From assembly GCA_026386805.1 (NCBI GenBank), contig JAPLMX010000080.1, positions 1 to 64,000 of the forward strand: a DNA stretch of 64,000 bases. The letters are read 5' to 3'. Each line of letters opens with the position of its first letter. The first letter of the stretch is position 1. Source of the stretch: Phycisphaerae bacterium. GTDB taxonomy: Bacteria > Planctomycetota > Phycisphaerae > Sedimentisphaerales > Anaerobacaceae. Under the pieces are notes generated by a model. That model did not search any database. It saw nothing but the letters and a program-made list of their open reading frames with translations, and was not told where the DNA came from. The position numbers were made by a program, and so were the translations under genes. Of this stretch, positions 9,861-19,583 are shown piece by piece.

Positions 9861-11066
9861 ATGTTGAACGACCCTATCCATACGATGGTTCGTCGTGAAT
9901 TCCTTGAGCGGATCGGACAAGTCTCGCTGGGAACGGTAGCCGTCGCCGATCTGGCCGGACGGGCGGCCCTCGGCAAGGAGTCGCCGCCACAAAAGCCGTG
10001 GCAGCCCATCTCCGACCGAAAAGTGCGTGTCGGCATCGTCGGCTACGGCGTCTGCCAGTTCGGGGCGGCCTTTGGCTTCCAGGATCATCCGAACGTCGAG
10101 ATTGTCGCCGTCAGCGACCTGATCCCCGAACGGCGCAAGGGCCTGATGAAAGCCTGCCGCTGCGACAAATCGTATGAGTCTCTCGAAGTGCTGGTCGAAG
10201 ACCCGAAAATCGAGGCGGTGTTCGTCGCTACCGATGCCCCGAGTCATCCACGGCACTGCATCGAGGTCCTCAACCACGGCAAGCACGTGATGTCCGCCGT
10301 GCCGGCCGTGCTCGGATCGATCGAGGAGGCCGAACAACTGCTTGAGACCGTCAAGAGAACTGGTCTGAAGTACATGATGGCTGAGACAAGCTGCTATCGG
10401 GACGACTGCTACGCGATGCGGCAGATCTATCGCGCTGGGGGCTTTGGGCGGCTTGTCTACTCCGAGGGCGAGTACTATCATTTCTGCCCGACGCCCATTG
10501 ACTCTTACAAAGGCTGGCGGATTGGCCTGCCGCCCCTATGGTATCCCACCCACTCGACGGCCTACTACGTCGGCGTGGCCGGAAAGCGGTTCATCTCCGT
10601 TTCCTGCGTCGGCTTCGACGCCGGTCTGCCAGATCGCCGGCCCGGCGCGAATCGATACAACAACCAGTTCAGTGACGAGGTGGCGCTGTTCCAGACCAGC
10701 GAAGGCGGCTCCTCCCGCATGCTCATGTGCATGGGCGTCCACAGCCTCGTCGTCGAGCAAGGTCGTGTCTTCGGCGAAAAGGGCTGGATGGACGGGACCA
10801 AATATCAGGGTGCAATCAAGGAGCTTCCCGACATCGCGCGTCCGGCGCTGCCGCCCGGAGTGGCCGCCGGCGGGCACGGCGGCTCTCACGGACATCTGAC
10901 CGACGAGTTCATCACCTCGATTCTCAAGGATCGCCAGCCATTGGTGAACATCTACGAGGCACTGGCCCTGACCGTGCCGGGCATCGTCGCCCACCAGTCC
11001 GCCCTCAAAGGCGGCGAGAGGCTCAAGGTCCCGCAGTACGACCCACCCAAAGGACCGACGGAATGA
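9861..11066 (+). CDS. Gfo/Idh/MocA family oxidoreductase
   Basis: VRVGIVGYGVCQFGAAFGFQDHPNVEIVAVSDLIPER; DAPSHPRHCIEVLNHGKHVMSAVPA. Confidence 0.88.
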   Translation: MLNDPIHTMVRREFLERIGQVSLGTVAVADLAGRAALGKESPPQKPWQPISDRKVRVGIVGYGVCQFGAAFGFQDHPNVEIVAVSDLIPERRKGLMKACRCDKSYESLEVLVEDPKIEAVFVATDAPSHPRHCIEVLNHGKHVMSAVPAVLGSIEEAEQLLETVKRTGLKYMMAETSCYRDDCYAMRQIYRAGGFGRLVYSEGEYYHFCPTPIDSYKGWRIGLPPLWYPTHSTAYYVGVAGKRFISVSCVGFDAGLPDRRPGANRYNNQFSDEVALFQTSEGGSSRMLMCMGVHSLVVEQGRVFGEKGWMDGTKYQGAIKELPDIARPALPPGVAAGGHGGSHGHLTDEFITSILKDRQPLVNIYEALALTVPGIVAHQSALKGGERLKVPQYDPPKGPTE

Positions 11067-11157
11067 GTATGATGTCGCCTGAATCGAGGTGAGGTCATGA
11101 AACTGACAAGCGTCTTGAAGGCGCTCCTCCGTCTGACGATTTCTGAAGGGGACTCTC

Positions 11158-11442
11158 ATGCACGAGAAATCAATTCACTGGGTCGCGTCGTTGGCCCTTA
11201 GTCTGGTTGTCGCGCCAGCGGCGACTCAGGGAGAAGTTGTCAATCTGGTGCGGAACCCAAGTTTCGAGGAGGACGAGATCATCTTGGATGACCCGGCCTG
11301 GGATAATTGGTGCACCTGGGGCGAAGACACCGGAGTCAACAGCACCGTCAAGTTCGACACGAGCGAGTGCATTGACGGCGTCCGAAGCCTCCGCGTTTCC
11401 TTGCGGCGGCAGTGGCACAAGCGTTACAATCGGGCGCAATAA
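11158..11442 (+). pseudogene. truncated secreted protein with carbohydrate-binding-like N-terminus
   Basis: Signal peptide then NLVRNPSFEEDE...SLRVSLRRQWHKRYN; stops early at 94 aa. Confidence 0.45.
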
Positions 11443-11461
11443 AGAATGCTTGGATGCGACC

Positions 11462-12748
11462 ATGAGAGAGTCATGTCTGAAAACGGGCTGTGTGTTAGGA
11501 TTGTTCCTGTTTGTCTTGATGATGAGCTGCCATTCCACCACGGAGAGGGCGGGCAAACAGACCGATCTATCCGGCGTATGGTGGGGGTCAGATTGGGGCT
11601 GGGTGACGCTCCGAGGCAACCGTGGTACATACACTTACTCGAATGGCCCCCAACCTGGCAAACTCGAATTCCACAGGACCGGAGAGAACACCTACCGCGG
11701 CACTTGGGGCGACCAGAAGGAACACGGGCCGATGTCTTTCACGGTTTCAGAAGATGGCCAGAAGATTGTCGGGACTTACACGAACGACAAAGACCGTAAG
11801 ATCCCTCCGGAACCCGCAACGATCTTATGGGTTCGCAAATCATGGCATGAGGGCCAAGTGAATGCGGTTGCCTTTTCACCGGACGGGCGCACGGTAGCCT
11901 CGGGGAGCGCAGACCGCACCGTTCAGTTGTGGCAGGCGACGAACGGCTCTTGCGTCCGAAGGCTACTGGGCCACGAGGGCTGGGTCATGTGCGTGGCTTT
12001 CTCTCCCGATGGGACCACGCTGGTCTCCGGCGGCGAGGACAAGACAGTCCGCCTCTGGCGCGTGACGGACGGCTCCTGTGTGAGAGAACTATCCGGACAC
12101 GCTGCTGCGGTGGCGGCGGTAGCTTTCTCGCCCGACGGAGCCATGTTGGCGACGGGCAGCCTCGACAGCAGCATCAAGCTTTGGCGGGTGTCTGATGGAG
12201 CGGTTCTACGGACTCTGACCGGCCACGCGGACTTCGTCAATTCTGTTGCTTTCTCCCCGGATGGAAAGATGCTGGCATCCGGGGGTGATGATCGGGCCAT
12301 CCGATTGTGGCGCGTGTCGGATGGAGCGGAACTGAGGGCTCTGACCGGCCACCAGGATTATGTCTTGTGCGTAGCCTTTTCGCCCGATGGACAACGGTTG
12401 GCTTCGGGGGGAGGATCGCAGGATAGGACCCTCCGGTTGTGGCGCGTCTCGGACGGCACCTTACAGCAAAGCTGGAAGGCCTCTGCCAATGCGGTGACGT
12501 CGGTGGCGTTCTCTCCGGACGGTATTACGATTGCCGCGGGAGCAGGTCGGAACGACAATTCGGTCGGCCTCTGGCAGGTGGGTCAGGATGCACCGCTGTG
12601 CAAGCTTACGGGGCACTCGGGGTCGGTCCTGTCCGTGGCTGTCTCTCCTGACGGCACCAACCTCGTCACAGGCAGCATAGATAAGACCTTGCGGATGTGG
12701 CGTGTGGCCGACGGTACACTTGTGTGGATGGCCACGGGGCCAGGATAG
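11462..12748 (+). CDS. WD40-repeat lipoprotein, seven repeats
   Basis: Lipobox-like LFVLMMSC; seven copies of VAFSPDGxxLASGSxDxTxRLWR. Confidence 0.88.
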   Translation: MRESCLKTGCVLGLFLFVLMMSCHSTTERAGKQTDLSGVWWGSDWGWVTLRGNRGTYTYSNGPQPGKLEFHRTGENTYRGTWGDQKEHGPMSFTVSEDGQKIVGTYTNDKDRKIPPEPATILWVRKSWHEGQVNAVAFSPDGRTVASGSADRTVQLWQATNGSCVRRLLGHEGWVMCVAFSPDGTTLVSGGEDKTVRLWRVTDGSCVRELSGHAAAVAAVAFSPDGAMLATGSLDSSIKLWRVSDGAVLRTLTGHADFVNSVAFSPDGKMLASGGDDRAIRLWRVSDGAELRALTGHQDYVLCVAFSPDGQRLASGGGSQDRTLRLWRVSDGTLQQSWKASANAVTSVAFSPDGITIAAGAGRNDNSVGLWQVGQDAPLCKLTGHSGSVLSVAVSPDGTNLVTGSIDKTLRMWRVADGTLVWMATGPG

Positions 12749-12915
12749 TGAGAGATCGGCTGGCGAAGAGGATCGTTCATTGTAGTGGCCAGTAGCGGTT
12801 ATGGCGTTCCTGCTTGTGTGGGGGACTTCACGGTTCACGCGGCGGCTGTTCGGTTGGGCGAAAGGCAGGGTGGGGTCCCGCGAGGGATCGTGGTCCGATG
12901 CCTGCCCAGGCAAGC

Positions 12916-14871
12916 TCAAGGGCGCACCGGGATCTTGAGGGCCGGGTCGCCCAAGAGGACAAACTCGAAAGCACTGAACACGTTGCAGGGATTTCCAGCC
13001 ATATCCACGTTCGACACAAACTCGAAGAGGGAATCGGCATAGAGTTGGCCGAGTGTGTCCGCTCCTTGACGACGGCTTTGCATGATGCCGTATAGCAATG
13101 CCCCCACATAGCACTGCTTCCCCCGTGCCAGCCTCTGGCGCGGCCGCGGTGGGCTGCGGCTGCCGAGGCCACCCCGGCTGCATCCGAAATAGGCGATCCC
13201 GGCAGCGGGTGACTTCAGCACCGCTTCTCCGAAGGAATGGGTACCGGAGCAAAGGCTGTATGAGCACTCCATCAGGTCCAGGTCAAACGCTCCGCCGTAG
13301 CAGGAGATCGAAATGAAAATGGGAACCTTGATGTGAGGCGCATAGTGCAGGAGCTCGTCCGTCCCAAGCCGTGATCCAGTGAATGACAGGCCGGAAATGC
13401 TCCCGTGACAGGTGCACCAAAAGATACCGGTATCTCGGATGGTCAGGGCAGGCTCCAGAAAGACCCGGTCACTACGGTCGTCGTCAGGACAGCAGGTCTT
13501 GAGGTTCATGCCCTCGAACAACCCCCAACTCTCCTGAATGATAGTGGCGGCCCGCGACCTTTCGGTCCCGCCGAGTTGGACATTCCTGAACCATGACCAG
13601 TCGGCATTCTCGTGCCACCGAATGACTTTGTCGACGACCTGCGCGGCCTCGTTGGCATCGTTTACGGAGAGCCGCCCAATCCGATAATTGGGAACCCAGT
13701 CGTAATCGGGAGATGCGTAGAACAGGTCGGTGGGAACCCATTTATCGTGGATTCTGTGGTCCGGTGGGAAGCGGTATGGAGGACCGTTCACGGCGTCGTA
13801 CCGGCGCCAATAATAGTAGAAACTCGGCGGAACCAGCAAACCGTCTCCCACGATCGTCACGTACACCAGGCGCGGGTGAGCAGGCTGGTCCCGCAGGTAG
13901 GCGACGATCTTCTTGGCCAAGGCGTAATCGTAATGCCTGATCCGATCCCATCCCCCAAGCTGAGCATTCTGGTAGCCTTCAAACGGCGGATCCTCCGCAG
14001 GCGTATAAGCCTGGCCGATCGCCTCGGTGGTCACGACGGTCGACGTGATTCCCTCTTGGGTAGTATGAAACCGACTCAGTCTCTCTGCCTGCTGCCGCAG
14101 CGTGGCAGGGCACAGCACCACACATTGAGCCTCGGTGGCCAGCCCCCCGGCTTGATCCCTCTGCGTCCGCTTGGAAGTAGTGGCCTGTTCCGAGACACCT
14201 GCCGGACTTTTCAGTCGGTAATAGAGTTTGAGGGTGGCTTGCGTCAGGAGCATGGCCTTCTTCTTCGCGGGTGCGTACTGGACAGGGAACAGGCGTGCAA
14301 AGACGTACTGACGCTGATTGTCAGCGCCGTGCTCGATACCTACCAACCGACCTGGGAACAAGGCGTCGGAGGAATAGATCTTCTCATCGGCGATGACCTT
14401 CTGTGCATTCCTTAAGTCCCCCACCTGGGCAGCCGGGAGGAGATTCAGTTCCGTCTTGATCTCATGGAACGTTCCTTCGACCACCTCCAGCCCCAGTATC
14501 TCCGTCTCCCTGTCCAATTCCACCCTGAACGTCTTCATGGGCAGCCACGGCTGGCCGGGGTTGGCTTCCGGCCAAAGCTTTCCTAGCGCAATGTAGTCAT
14601 AGCCCTCAACTGTGCGATAATAGATGAAGCAGTCCTGCTCGTCTATCTGGAAGGTCAGGCTCTGAGTGTTGACATCGCCAGCCGCGAGTGTCGTCGAACC
14701 TGCCTGCTTCTCAACCGCCAGGCCCGACAGGTTGATCGGCGGTCCCAGTTCAGCCACGCCTTCCTTTGGTGAGGGGCCCGGTGCGCTGGCCGAAAGCGCT
14801 GCACCGACCGTGACGCATAGGCTCACTGCGAAAGCCAGAGAAAGCCGACGGATGTTCAACAAGGATCGCAT
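12916..14871 (-). CDS. C25 (gingipain-like) cysteine peptidase, secreted
   Basis: Signal peptide; catalytic-type CHGS and ISCYGGAF motifs, VTIVGDG, GRLSVNDANEA, FGEAVLKSPAAGIAYFG, FVLLGDPAL. Confidence 0.8.
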   Translation of the reverse strand: MRSLLNIRRLSLAFAVSLCVTVGAALSASAPGPSPKEGVAELGPPINLSGLAVEKQAGSTTLAAGDVNTQSLTFQIDEQDCFIYYRTVEGYDYIALGKLWPEANPGQPWLPMKTFRVELDRETEILGLEVVEGTFHEIKTELNLLPAAQVGDLRNAQKVIADEKIYSSDALFPGRLVGIEHGADNQRQYVFARLFPVQYAPAKKKAMLLTQATLKLYYRLKSPAGVSEQATTSKRTQRDQAGGLATEAQCVVLCPATLRQQAERLSRFHTTQEGITSTVVTTEAIGQAYTPAEDPPFEGYQNAQLGGWDRIRHYDYALAKKIVAYLRDQPAHPRLVYVTIVGDGLLVPPSFYYYWRRYDAVNGPPYRFPPDHRIHDKWVPTDLFYASPDYDWVPNYRIGRLSVNDANEAAQVVDKVIRWHENADWSWFRNVQLGGTERSRAATIIQESWGLFEGMNLKTCCPDDDRSDRVFLEPALTIRDTGIFWCTCHGSISGLSFTGSRLGTDELLHYAPHIKVPIFISISCYGGAFDLDLMECSYSLCSGTHSFGEAVLKSPAAGIAYFGCSRGGLGSRSPPRPRQRLARGKQCYVGALLYGIMQSRRQGADTLGQLYADSLFEFVSNVDMAGNPCNVFSAFEFVLLGDPALKIPVRP

Positions 14872-14998
14872 AGGGTCATCCTCCGTCTTCTGCGACGCTG
14901 CGAAGGAATGTATCCATCCGCTCGGCACAAGGACACCTTGGGAATGGCGCAATCCCTCGTGCCGCGAGGGCAATTATCCCCCGCCTCTGCCAGAGTTG

Positions 14999-16159
14999 TC
15001 AACTATCACTTATCGATTCCGTTGCACCGCTCGCCTGGGATTCGAGGGCGGCGGTGAACAGCTTGTGCCAGAGCGCGCTCTCTTCGGGCGTGGCGCAGCC
15101 GGCGAATCGTCCGGGCGTCTCGCCTCGCTCCAATTCGTAGAGGAAGGCCGCCCACATCTGCAGGATCACATCACAGACGCCGCACTGGAAGATCTCGCTC
15201 GTGATGGACTGGTACGTCACCTCGTGGCCCATGCCAACCTTCTGCCAGCTTTGTGCGCCGCCCGGGGTGTATTCAAGCAACTCAAGCGTGTTGGCCTCGT
15301 TGAGGCTGTAGCGGACGGAGGCTCGCGTTCCATAGATCTCGATATACCAGTTGTTCTTCTGGCCGGGCGCGATTCGCTCCGTCCTTAGAGTGAACGGAAA
15401 GGCGCTGCCCGAAGCCGGGTCCTGAGCCTCGCAGAGGAGGGTCGCATTGTCCCACGTCTCGCACGGAGCCATCCCGCCTTTGCCGTCCGGGCGCTCCCGC
15501 ACGATGTTGGACAGGACCGCGCGCACGTTCCTGGGAATCCAGCCGGCCCGAAACGGCACGGTGCAAACGTGTGGGCCGAGGTCCCCCATGACGCCGTACT
15601 CACCGTTGTCTTTGACGATGCGTTTCCAATTGATGGGCTTCCGTGGATTCAGATCGCTGCCGTGCAGGAAGCCGGCGTTGACTTCGATGATCTGGCCGAA
15701 GGCCCCGGCCTCGATCATCCGCCCGATCCTCTGGACCGCGGGGAAGAAGACGAACTGCGAGGCACATCGGACAAAGCAATCCGGGTGCTTCCTGACGGCG
15801 GCCAGGATCGACTCGTTGGCCGCCAGATCGATGCCGAAGGGCTTCTCACCCATCAGGTGTTTGCCGGCGTCGAGAGCGGCTGTATAGAACTCCTCGTGCA
15901 GGTTGTGCGGCACCGCGATATAGACCGCCTCGACTTGGGGATTGCTCAAAAGCTCGCGATAGTCGCTCGTGACCTGCGTCAGCGTGGGGATGTTCTTGCG
16001 AAACCAGTCGATCTTGGGCGCATCGAGGGTGCGGTTGCAGACGGCCACGATCTCGGGCCGGATGGTCATCTCGGGCAGATGCAGCCACCGCGCCGCCGCA
16101 CTGACAAACTCGCGGCCCATCATACCACCGCCAATGATCCCGAATCGAACCGTCCGCAT
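14999..16159 (-). CDS. Gfo/Idh/MocA family oxidoreductase
   Basis: VRFGIIGGGMMGREF; VEAVYIAVPHNLHEEFYTAALDAGKHLMGEKPFG. Confidence 0.88.
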   Translation of the reverse strand: MRTVRFGIIGGGMMGREFVSAAARWLHLPEMTIRPEIVAVCNRTLDAPKIDWFRKNIPTLTQVTSDYRELLSNPQVEAVYIAVPHNLHEEFYTAALDAGKHLMGEKPFGIDLAANESILAAVRKHPDCFVRCASQFVFFPAVQRIGRMIEAGAFGQIIEVNAGFLHGSDLNPRKPINWKRIVKDNGEYGVMGDLGPHVCTVPFRAGWIPRNVRAVLSNIVRERPDGKGGMAPCETWDNATLLCEAQDPASGSAFPFTLRTERIAPGQKNNWYIEIYGTRASVRYSLNEANTLELLEYTPGGAQSWQKVGMGHEVTYQSITSEIFQCGVCDVILQMWAAFLYELERGETPGRFAGCATPEESALWHKLFTAALESQASGATESISDS

Positions 16160-16160
16160 T

Positions 16161-16200
16161 GTGATCTATATCATAAATCATCAATCATAAATCGTCAACT
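16161..16200. repeat. heptad-periodic repeat (ATATCAT AAATCAT CAATCAT AAATCGT)
   Basis: 7-nt register 16168-16195, overlapping the stop codon of the RND gene. Confidence 0.65.
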
Positions 16201-19200
16201 CCTGGCGTAGGCCATGAAGTAGATCATGGGCACGACGACCAGCGTGAACAGCGTCGAGACGAGCAGGCCGAAGATCAGCGACCAGGCTAGGCCGGAGAAG
16301 ATCGGGTCCAGGGTAATGGGCCAGGCCGCCAGCATGGCCGCCAGCGAGGTCAGCAGGATCGGCCGGGTCCGCAGGGCGCCCGCTTCGAGCAATGAGTTCA
16401 GGAGCGGCTTGCCCTCCTTCTTGCGCTCTTCGACGAACTCGATGAGCAGAATCGCATTGCGCGTGGCGATGCCGGAAAGGGCGATGATCCCGATCATCGC
16501 GGTCGCCGTGAAGTAGACCGGGTCGCTCCAACCATCCACGTTTTTCGCGGTCAGCGCGTTGAGCAGCCAAAAGCCCGGCATGATGCCGATCACCGTCAGC
16601 GGCAAGGCAACCAGTTGGATCGCCGGCAGCAGATAGCTCTGCGTCTGGTACAGCAACAGGACGTAGATCCCCAGCACAGCCACGCTAAAGGCGATTCCCA
16701 GGTCGCGGAAGACCCGGATGGTGACTTCCCACTCCCCTTCCCCTGCCCATTTGACCATCAAGTTGCTCAAGGCGGGCTCGTTCTTCACCTTGTCCTCCAG
16801 TTGAAAGACGGCCACCGGCGGCGGCAGACCCGCCGTGTCCCCGAAAACGTAGACCACCGGCCGCAGGTTCTTGTGATAGATGGGCTGGTCGATCGTCGTT
16901 TCCTCAAATCGGCCCAGTTCCACGAGCGGGACCGCCTCGCCACCAGCGCTGCGGACCGTAAGCTGCCCGAGCCGGCTCACTTGGCTTCGCTGGTCCCGCG
17001 GCAGCCGCAAGGCAATCCATACGGGGTTCACCTGGTCGCCCAGCCGCAGTGATACGGGCTTGGAGCCTTGCACCGCGCCATCGAGCAATTGGGCGATCTG
17101 GGAATCGGTGATGCCGTTGAGCGCCGCCTTGGTACGATCCACCACGAAACGCAGCCGGGTCTGCGGGGCGACCAGCACATCGTCCACGTCCACGACGTTC
17201 GGCGTCTGTTCCATCAGCCTGCGAACCTGGCGTGCTCCGGCCGCCAGATCGCTATAGGACTGCCCGGCCGAGCCGTACACCTCGGCCACCAGCGTGCTGA
17301 TGACCGGCGGTCCCGGCGGGGATTCGACGATCTTGATATTCGCCCCGTCCTTGGCCGCGATGGCCTGCAGGTCGTTCCGCACACGCAGGGCAATGGCGTG
17401 GCTCTGCTGCGCCCGGCGTTTCTTGGACACGAGATTGAAGCGGACATCCGCCACGTTGGCCCCCTGCCGGAGGTAGTAGTGCCGGACCAGCCCGTTGAAG
17501 TCGATCGGGCTGCTCGTCCCGGCGGTCGTCGTCACGTCCGTCACTTCTGGCAGCCGCATCAGGTATTCGGCAAGGTCCTGGGCCACCGCTTCGGTCGCTT
17601 CGAGGGTTGTGCCCTCCGGCATATCAATCACAACCTGCAACTCGCTCTTATTGTCGAAGGGAAGCATCTTGAGCGGCACGGCCTGCCACAGGACCAGCAA
17701 TCCGGCAAAGACCAGCAACAGGACAATCGCACCCAGAATGCCCCATTGCAAAGACCGGCGGTCGAAGATCGGCATCATAATCCCTCTGTACACGCGATAC
17801 AGCCGGCTTTCTTCGAGGACGAAGGTCTTGGCGTGCGAATGCCCGGCGGCGGCCCGCAGGAACCGATAGCTCAGCCACGGCGTGATCGTGAACGCCACGA
17901 GCAGACTCATGAGCATGGCGATGGGCACGTTTAGCGCCATCGGGGCCATGTAGGGTCCCATCATGCCCGTAATGAAGAACATCGGGATGAACGAGATGAT
18001 AACCGCCAGGGTCGCCAGGATGATCGGCGGCCGGACTTCATTGACGGCCCGCACGATGGCCCGGTACGGGTCCAGCAGCCGCATGGCGAAATGCCGGTGG
18101 ATATTCTCCACGTCCACAATCGGGTCATCCACCACCAGCCCCAGCGAGAGAATCAACGCAAAGAGTGTCACGCGGTTGATCGTGTAGCCCAAGAGCAGGT
18201 TGATGAGCAGCGTGATGCTGAACGTGATCGGCACGGCCACCGCGATGATCAGCCCCTCCCGCCAGCCCAGACTGTAGGCCAGCAGCGCCACGACAATCGC
18301 AATCGCCACCAATAGCGCCTCGATCAGATCGTTGACCTTCTCATTGGCGGTGTGGCCGTAATCGCGCGTCACCCGCACGTGGACGTCTTCCGGCAAGACC
18401 TCCTTCTGAAATGTCAGGGCTGTCTTCTTTACATCCTGGGACACCACGACGGCATTGGTCCCCTTGCGCTTGGCGACCGCCACCGTTACCGCGGCGTAGT
18501 CCTGCTGCCTCCCAATGCCGGCGGGCATCGCCTCCGCCTCTGCCAACGGATCATACTCCGTATACGCCTGGGGTCCGAAGATGATCCGGGAGTATGTCGT
18601 GGCCTCCGCCGGACCATCCTCCACGTCGGCCACCTGCTTGAGGAACACCGGCCTCTGGTCGTTGACGCTCACGACGAGGTTCTCGACCGTCTCGGCCGTG
18701 CCCAGGAATTCACCTGCTTGGAGCCGAATTGCCTGGTCCGTCTGCACCAGTTCGCCGCTCAGGAGCGACGCATTCGCTCCCTGCAAGGCCCGCTGTATAT
18801 CGCACAGGGTCACGTTATGCCCGGCCATTCTGTTGGCCGAAAGGCGCACGGCGATCTCCCGGGGCCGGCCCCCGACCACATAAGTCCGTCCGGCATTCTT
18901 CACGGCCTGTAAGCGAATCTCCAGCTCCTCCGCCATCCGCCGAAGCTCATAATCGCTGTAGGCCGGGCTGTATAAGGTCAGGTTCACGATGGGCACATCG
19001 TCGATCTCGACCGGCTTGACGACCCACCCCGTGACGCCCGGGGGCACCTGGTCGATATTGGCCTGGATCTTGTTGTGCAGCTTGACCCAGCTCCGCTCCA
19101 GATCCTGGCCTACGTAGAAGCGGACGGTGACGACCGCCTGGCTGGGCATGCTCGTCGAGTACACGTATTCCACGCCGGGGATCTGGTAGATCAGCTTTTC

Positions 19201-19473
19201 GAGCCGGGTGGAGACCTGCCGCTCCACTTCCGCTGCGTCGGCCCCCGGCATGGAGATCATCACGTCCGCCATGGGCACGATGATCTGCGGGTCTTCCTCG
19301 CGCGGCGTAATCAGCAGCGACGCCACCCCGGCGATCAAGCTCATGATAATCAGCAGGACCGACAGATTGCCCTTGAGAAACGTCTCGACAATCCGCGTCA
19401 TCCAGTCATGGCCTTCGCCGGCCTTGCCTGACGAATGAGTCTCGTGCTCAACTTCTTTGTCTGGTTTGCCCAT
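16195..19473 (-). CDS. efflux RND transporter permease (AcrB/HAE1-like)
   Basis: 1092 aa; SMPGADAAEVERQVSTRLE, GLVVDDPIVDVENI, ALSGIATRNAILLIEF. Confidence 0.9.
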   Translation of the reverse strand: MGKPDKEVEHETHSSGKAGEGHDWMTRIVETFLKGNLSVLLIIMSLIAGVASLLITPREEDPQIIVPMADVMISMPGADAAEVERQVSTRLEKLIYQIPGVEYVYSTSMPSQAVVTVRFYVGQDLERSWVKLHNKIQANIDQVPPGVTGWVVKPVEIDDVPIVNLTLYSPAYSDYELRRMAEELEIRLQAVKNAGRTYVVGGRPREIAVRLSANRMAGHNVTLCDIQRALQGANASLLSGELVQTDQAIRLQAGEFLGTAETVENLVVSVNDQRPVFLKQVADVEDGPAEATTYSRIIFGPQAYTEYDPLAEAEAMPAGIGRQQDYAAVTVAVAKRKGTNAVVVSQDVKKTALTFQKEVLPEDVHVRVTRDYGHTANEKVNDLIEALLVAIAIVVALLAYSLGWREGLIIAVAVPITFSITLLINLLLGYTINRVTLFALILSLGLVVDDPIVDVENIHRHFAMRLLDPYRAIVRAVNEVRPPIILATLAVIISFIPMFFITGMMGPYMAPMALNVPIAMLMSLLVAFTITPWLSYRFLRAAAGHSHAKTFVLEESRLYRVYRGIMMPIFDRRSLQWGILGAIVLLLVFAGLLVLWQAVPLKMLPFDNKSELQVVIDMPEGTTLEATEAVAQDLAEYLMRLPEVTDVTTTAGTSSPIDFNGLVRHYYLRQGANVADVRFNLVSKKRRAQQSHAIALRVRNDLQAIAAKDGANIKIVESPPGPPVISTLVAEVYGSAGQSYSDLAAGARQVRRLMEQTPNVVDVDDVLVAPQTRLRFVVDRTKAALNGITDSQIAQLLDGAVQGSKPVSLRLGDQVNPVWIALRLPRDQRSQVSRLGQLTVRSAGGEAVPLVELGRFEETTIDQPIYHKNLRPVVYVFGDTAGLPPPVAVFQLEDKVKNEPALSNLMVKWAGEGEWEVTIRVFRDLGIAFSVAVLGIYVLLLYQTQSYLLPAIQLVALPLTVIGIMPGFWLLNALTAKNVDGWSDPVYFTATAMIGIIALSGIATRNAILLIEFVEERKKEGKPLLNSLLEAGALRTRPILLTSLAAMLAAWPITLDPIFSGLAWSLIFGLLVSTLFTLVVVPMIYFMAYARS

Positions 19474-19493
19474 GCAATTCCCTCTCTATCTTT

Positions 19494-19583
19494 GATTTTT
19501 GATTGTCTATTTTTGATTGAGGAGCTGCACCGCACTCCTTCTTCAATCAACAATCAGACATCAAAAATCAAAAATCGACGATC
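19494..19583. repeat. heptad-periodic stem-loop (GATTTTT GATTGTC TATTTTT GATTGAG ... TTCAATC AACAATC AGACATC AAAAATC AAAAATC)
   Basis: Perfect 7-nt register on both arms; overlaps 3' end of the adaptor CDS. Confidence 0.75.
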
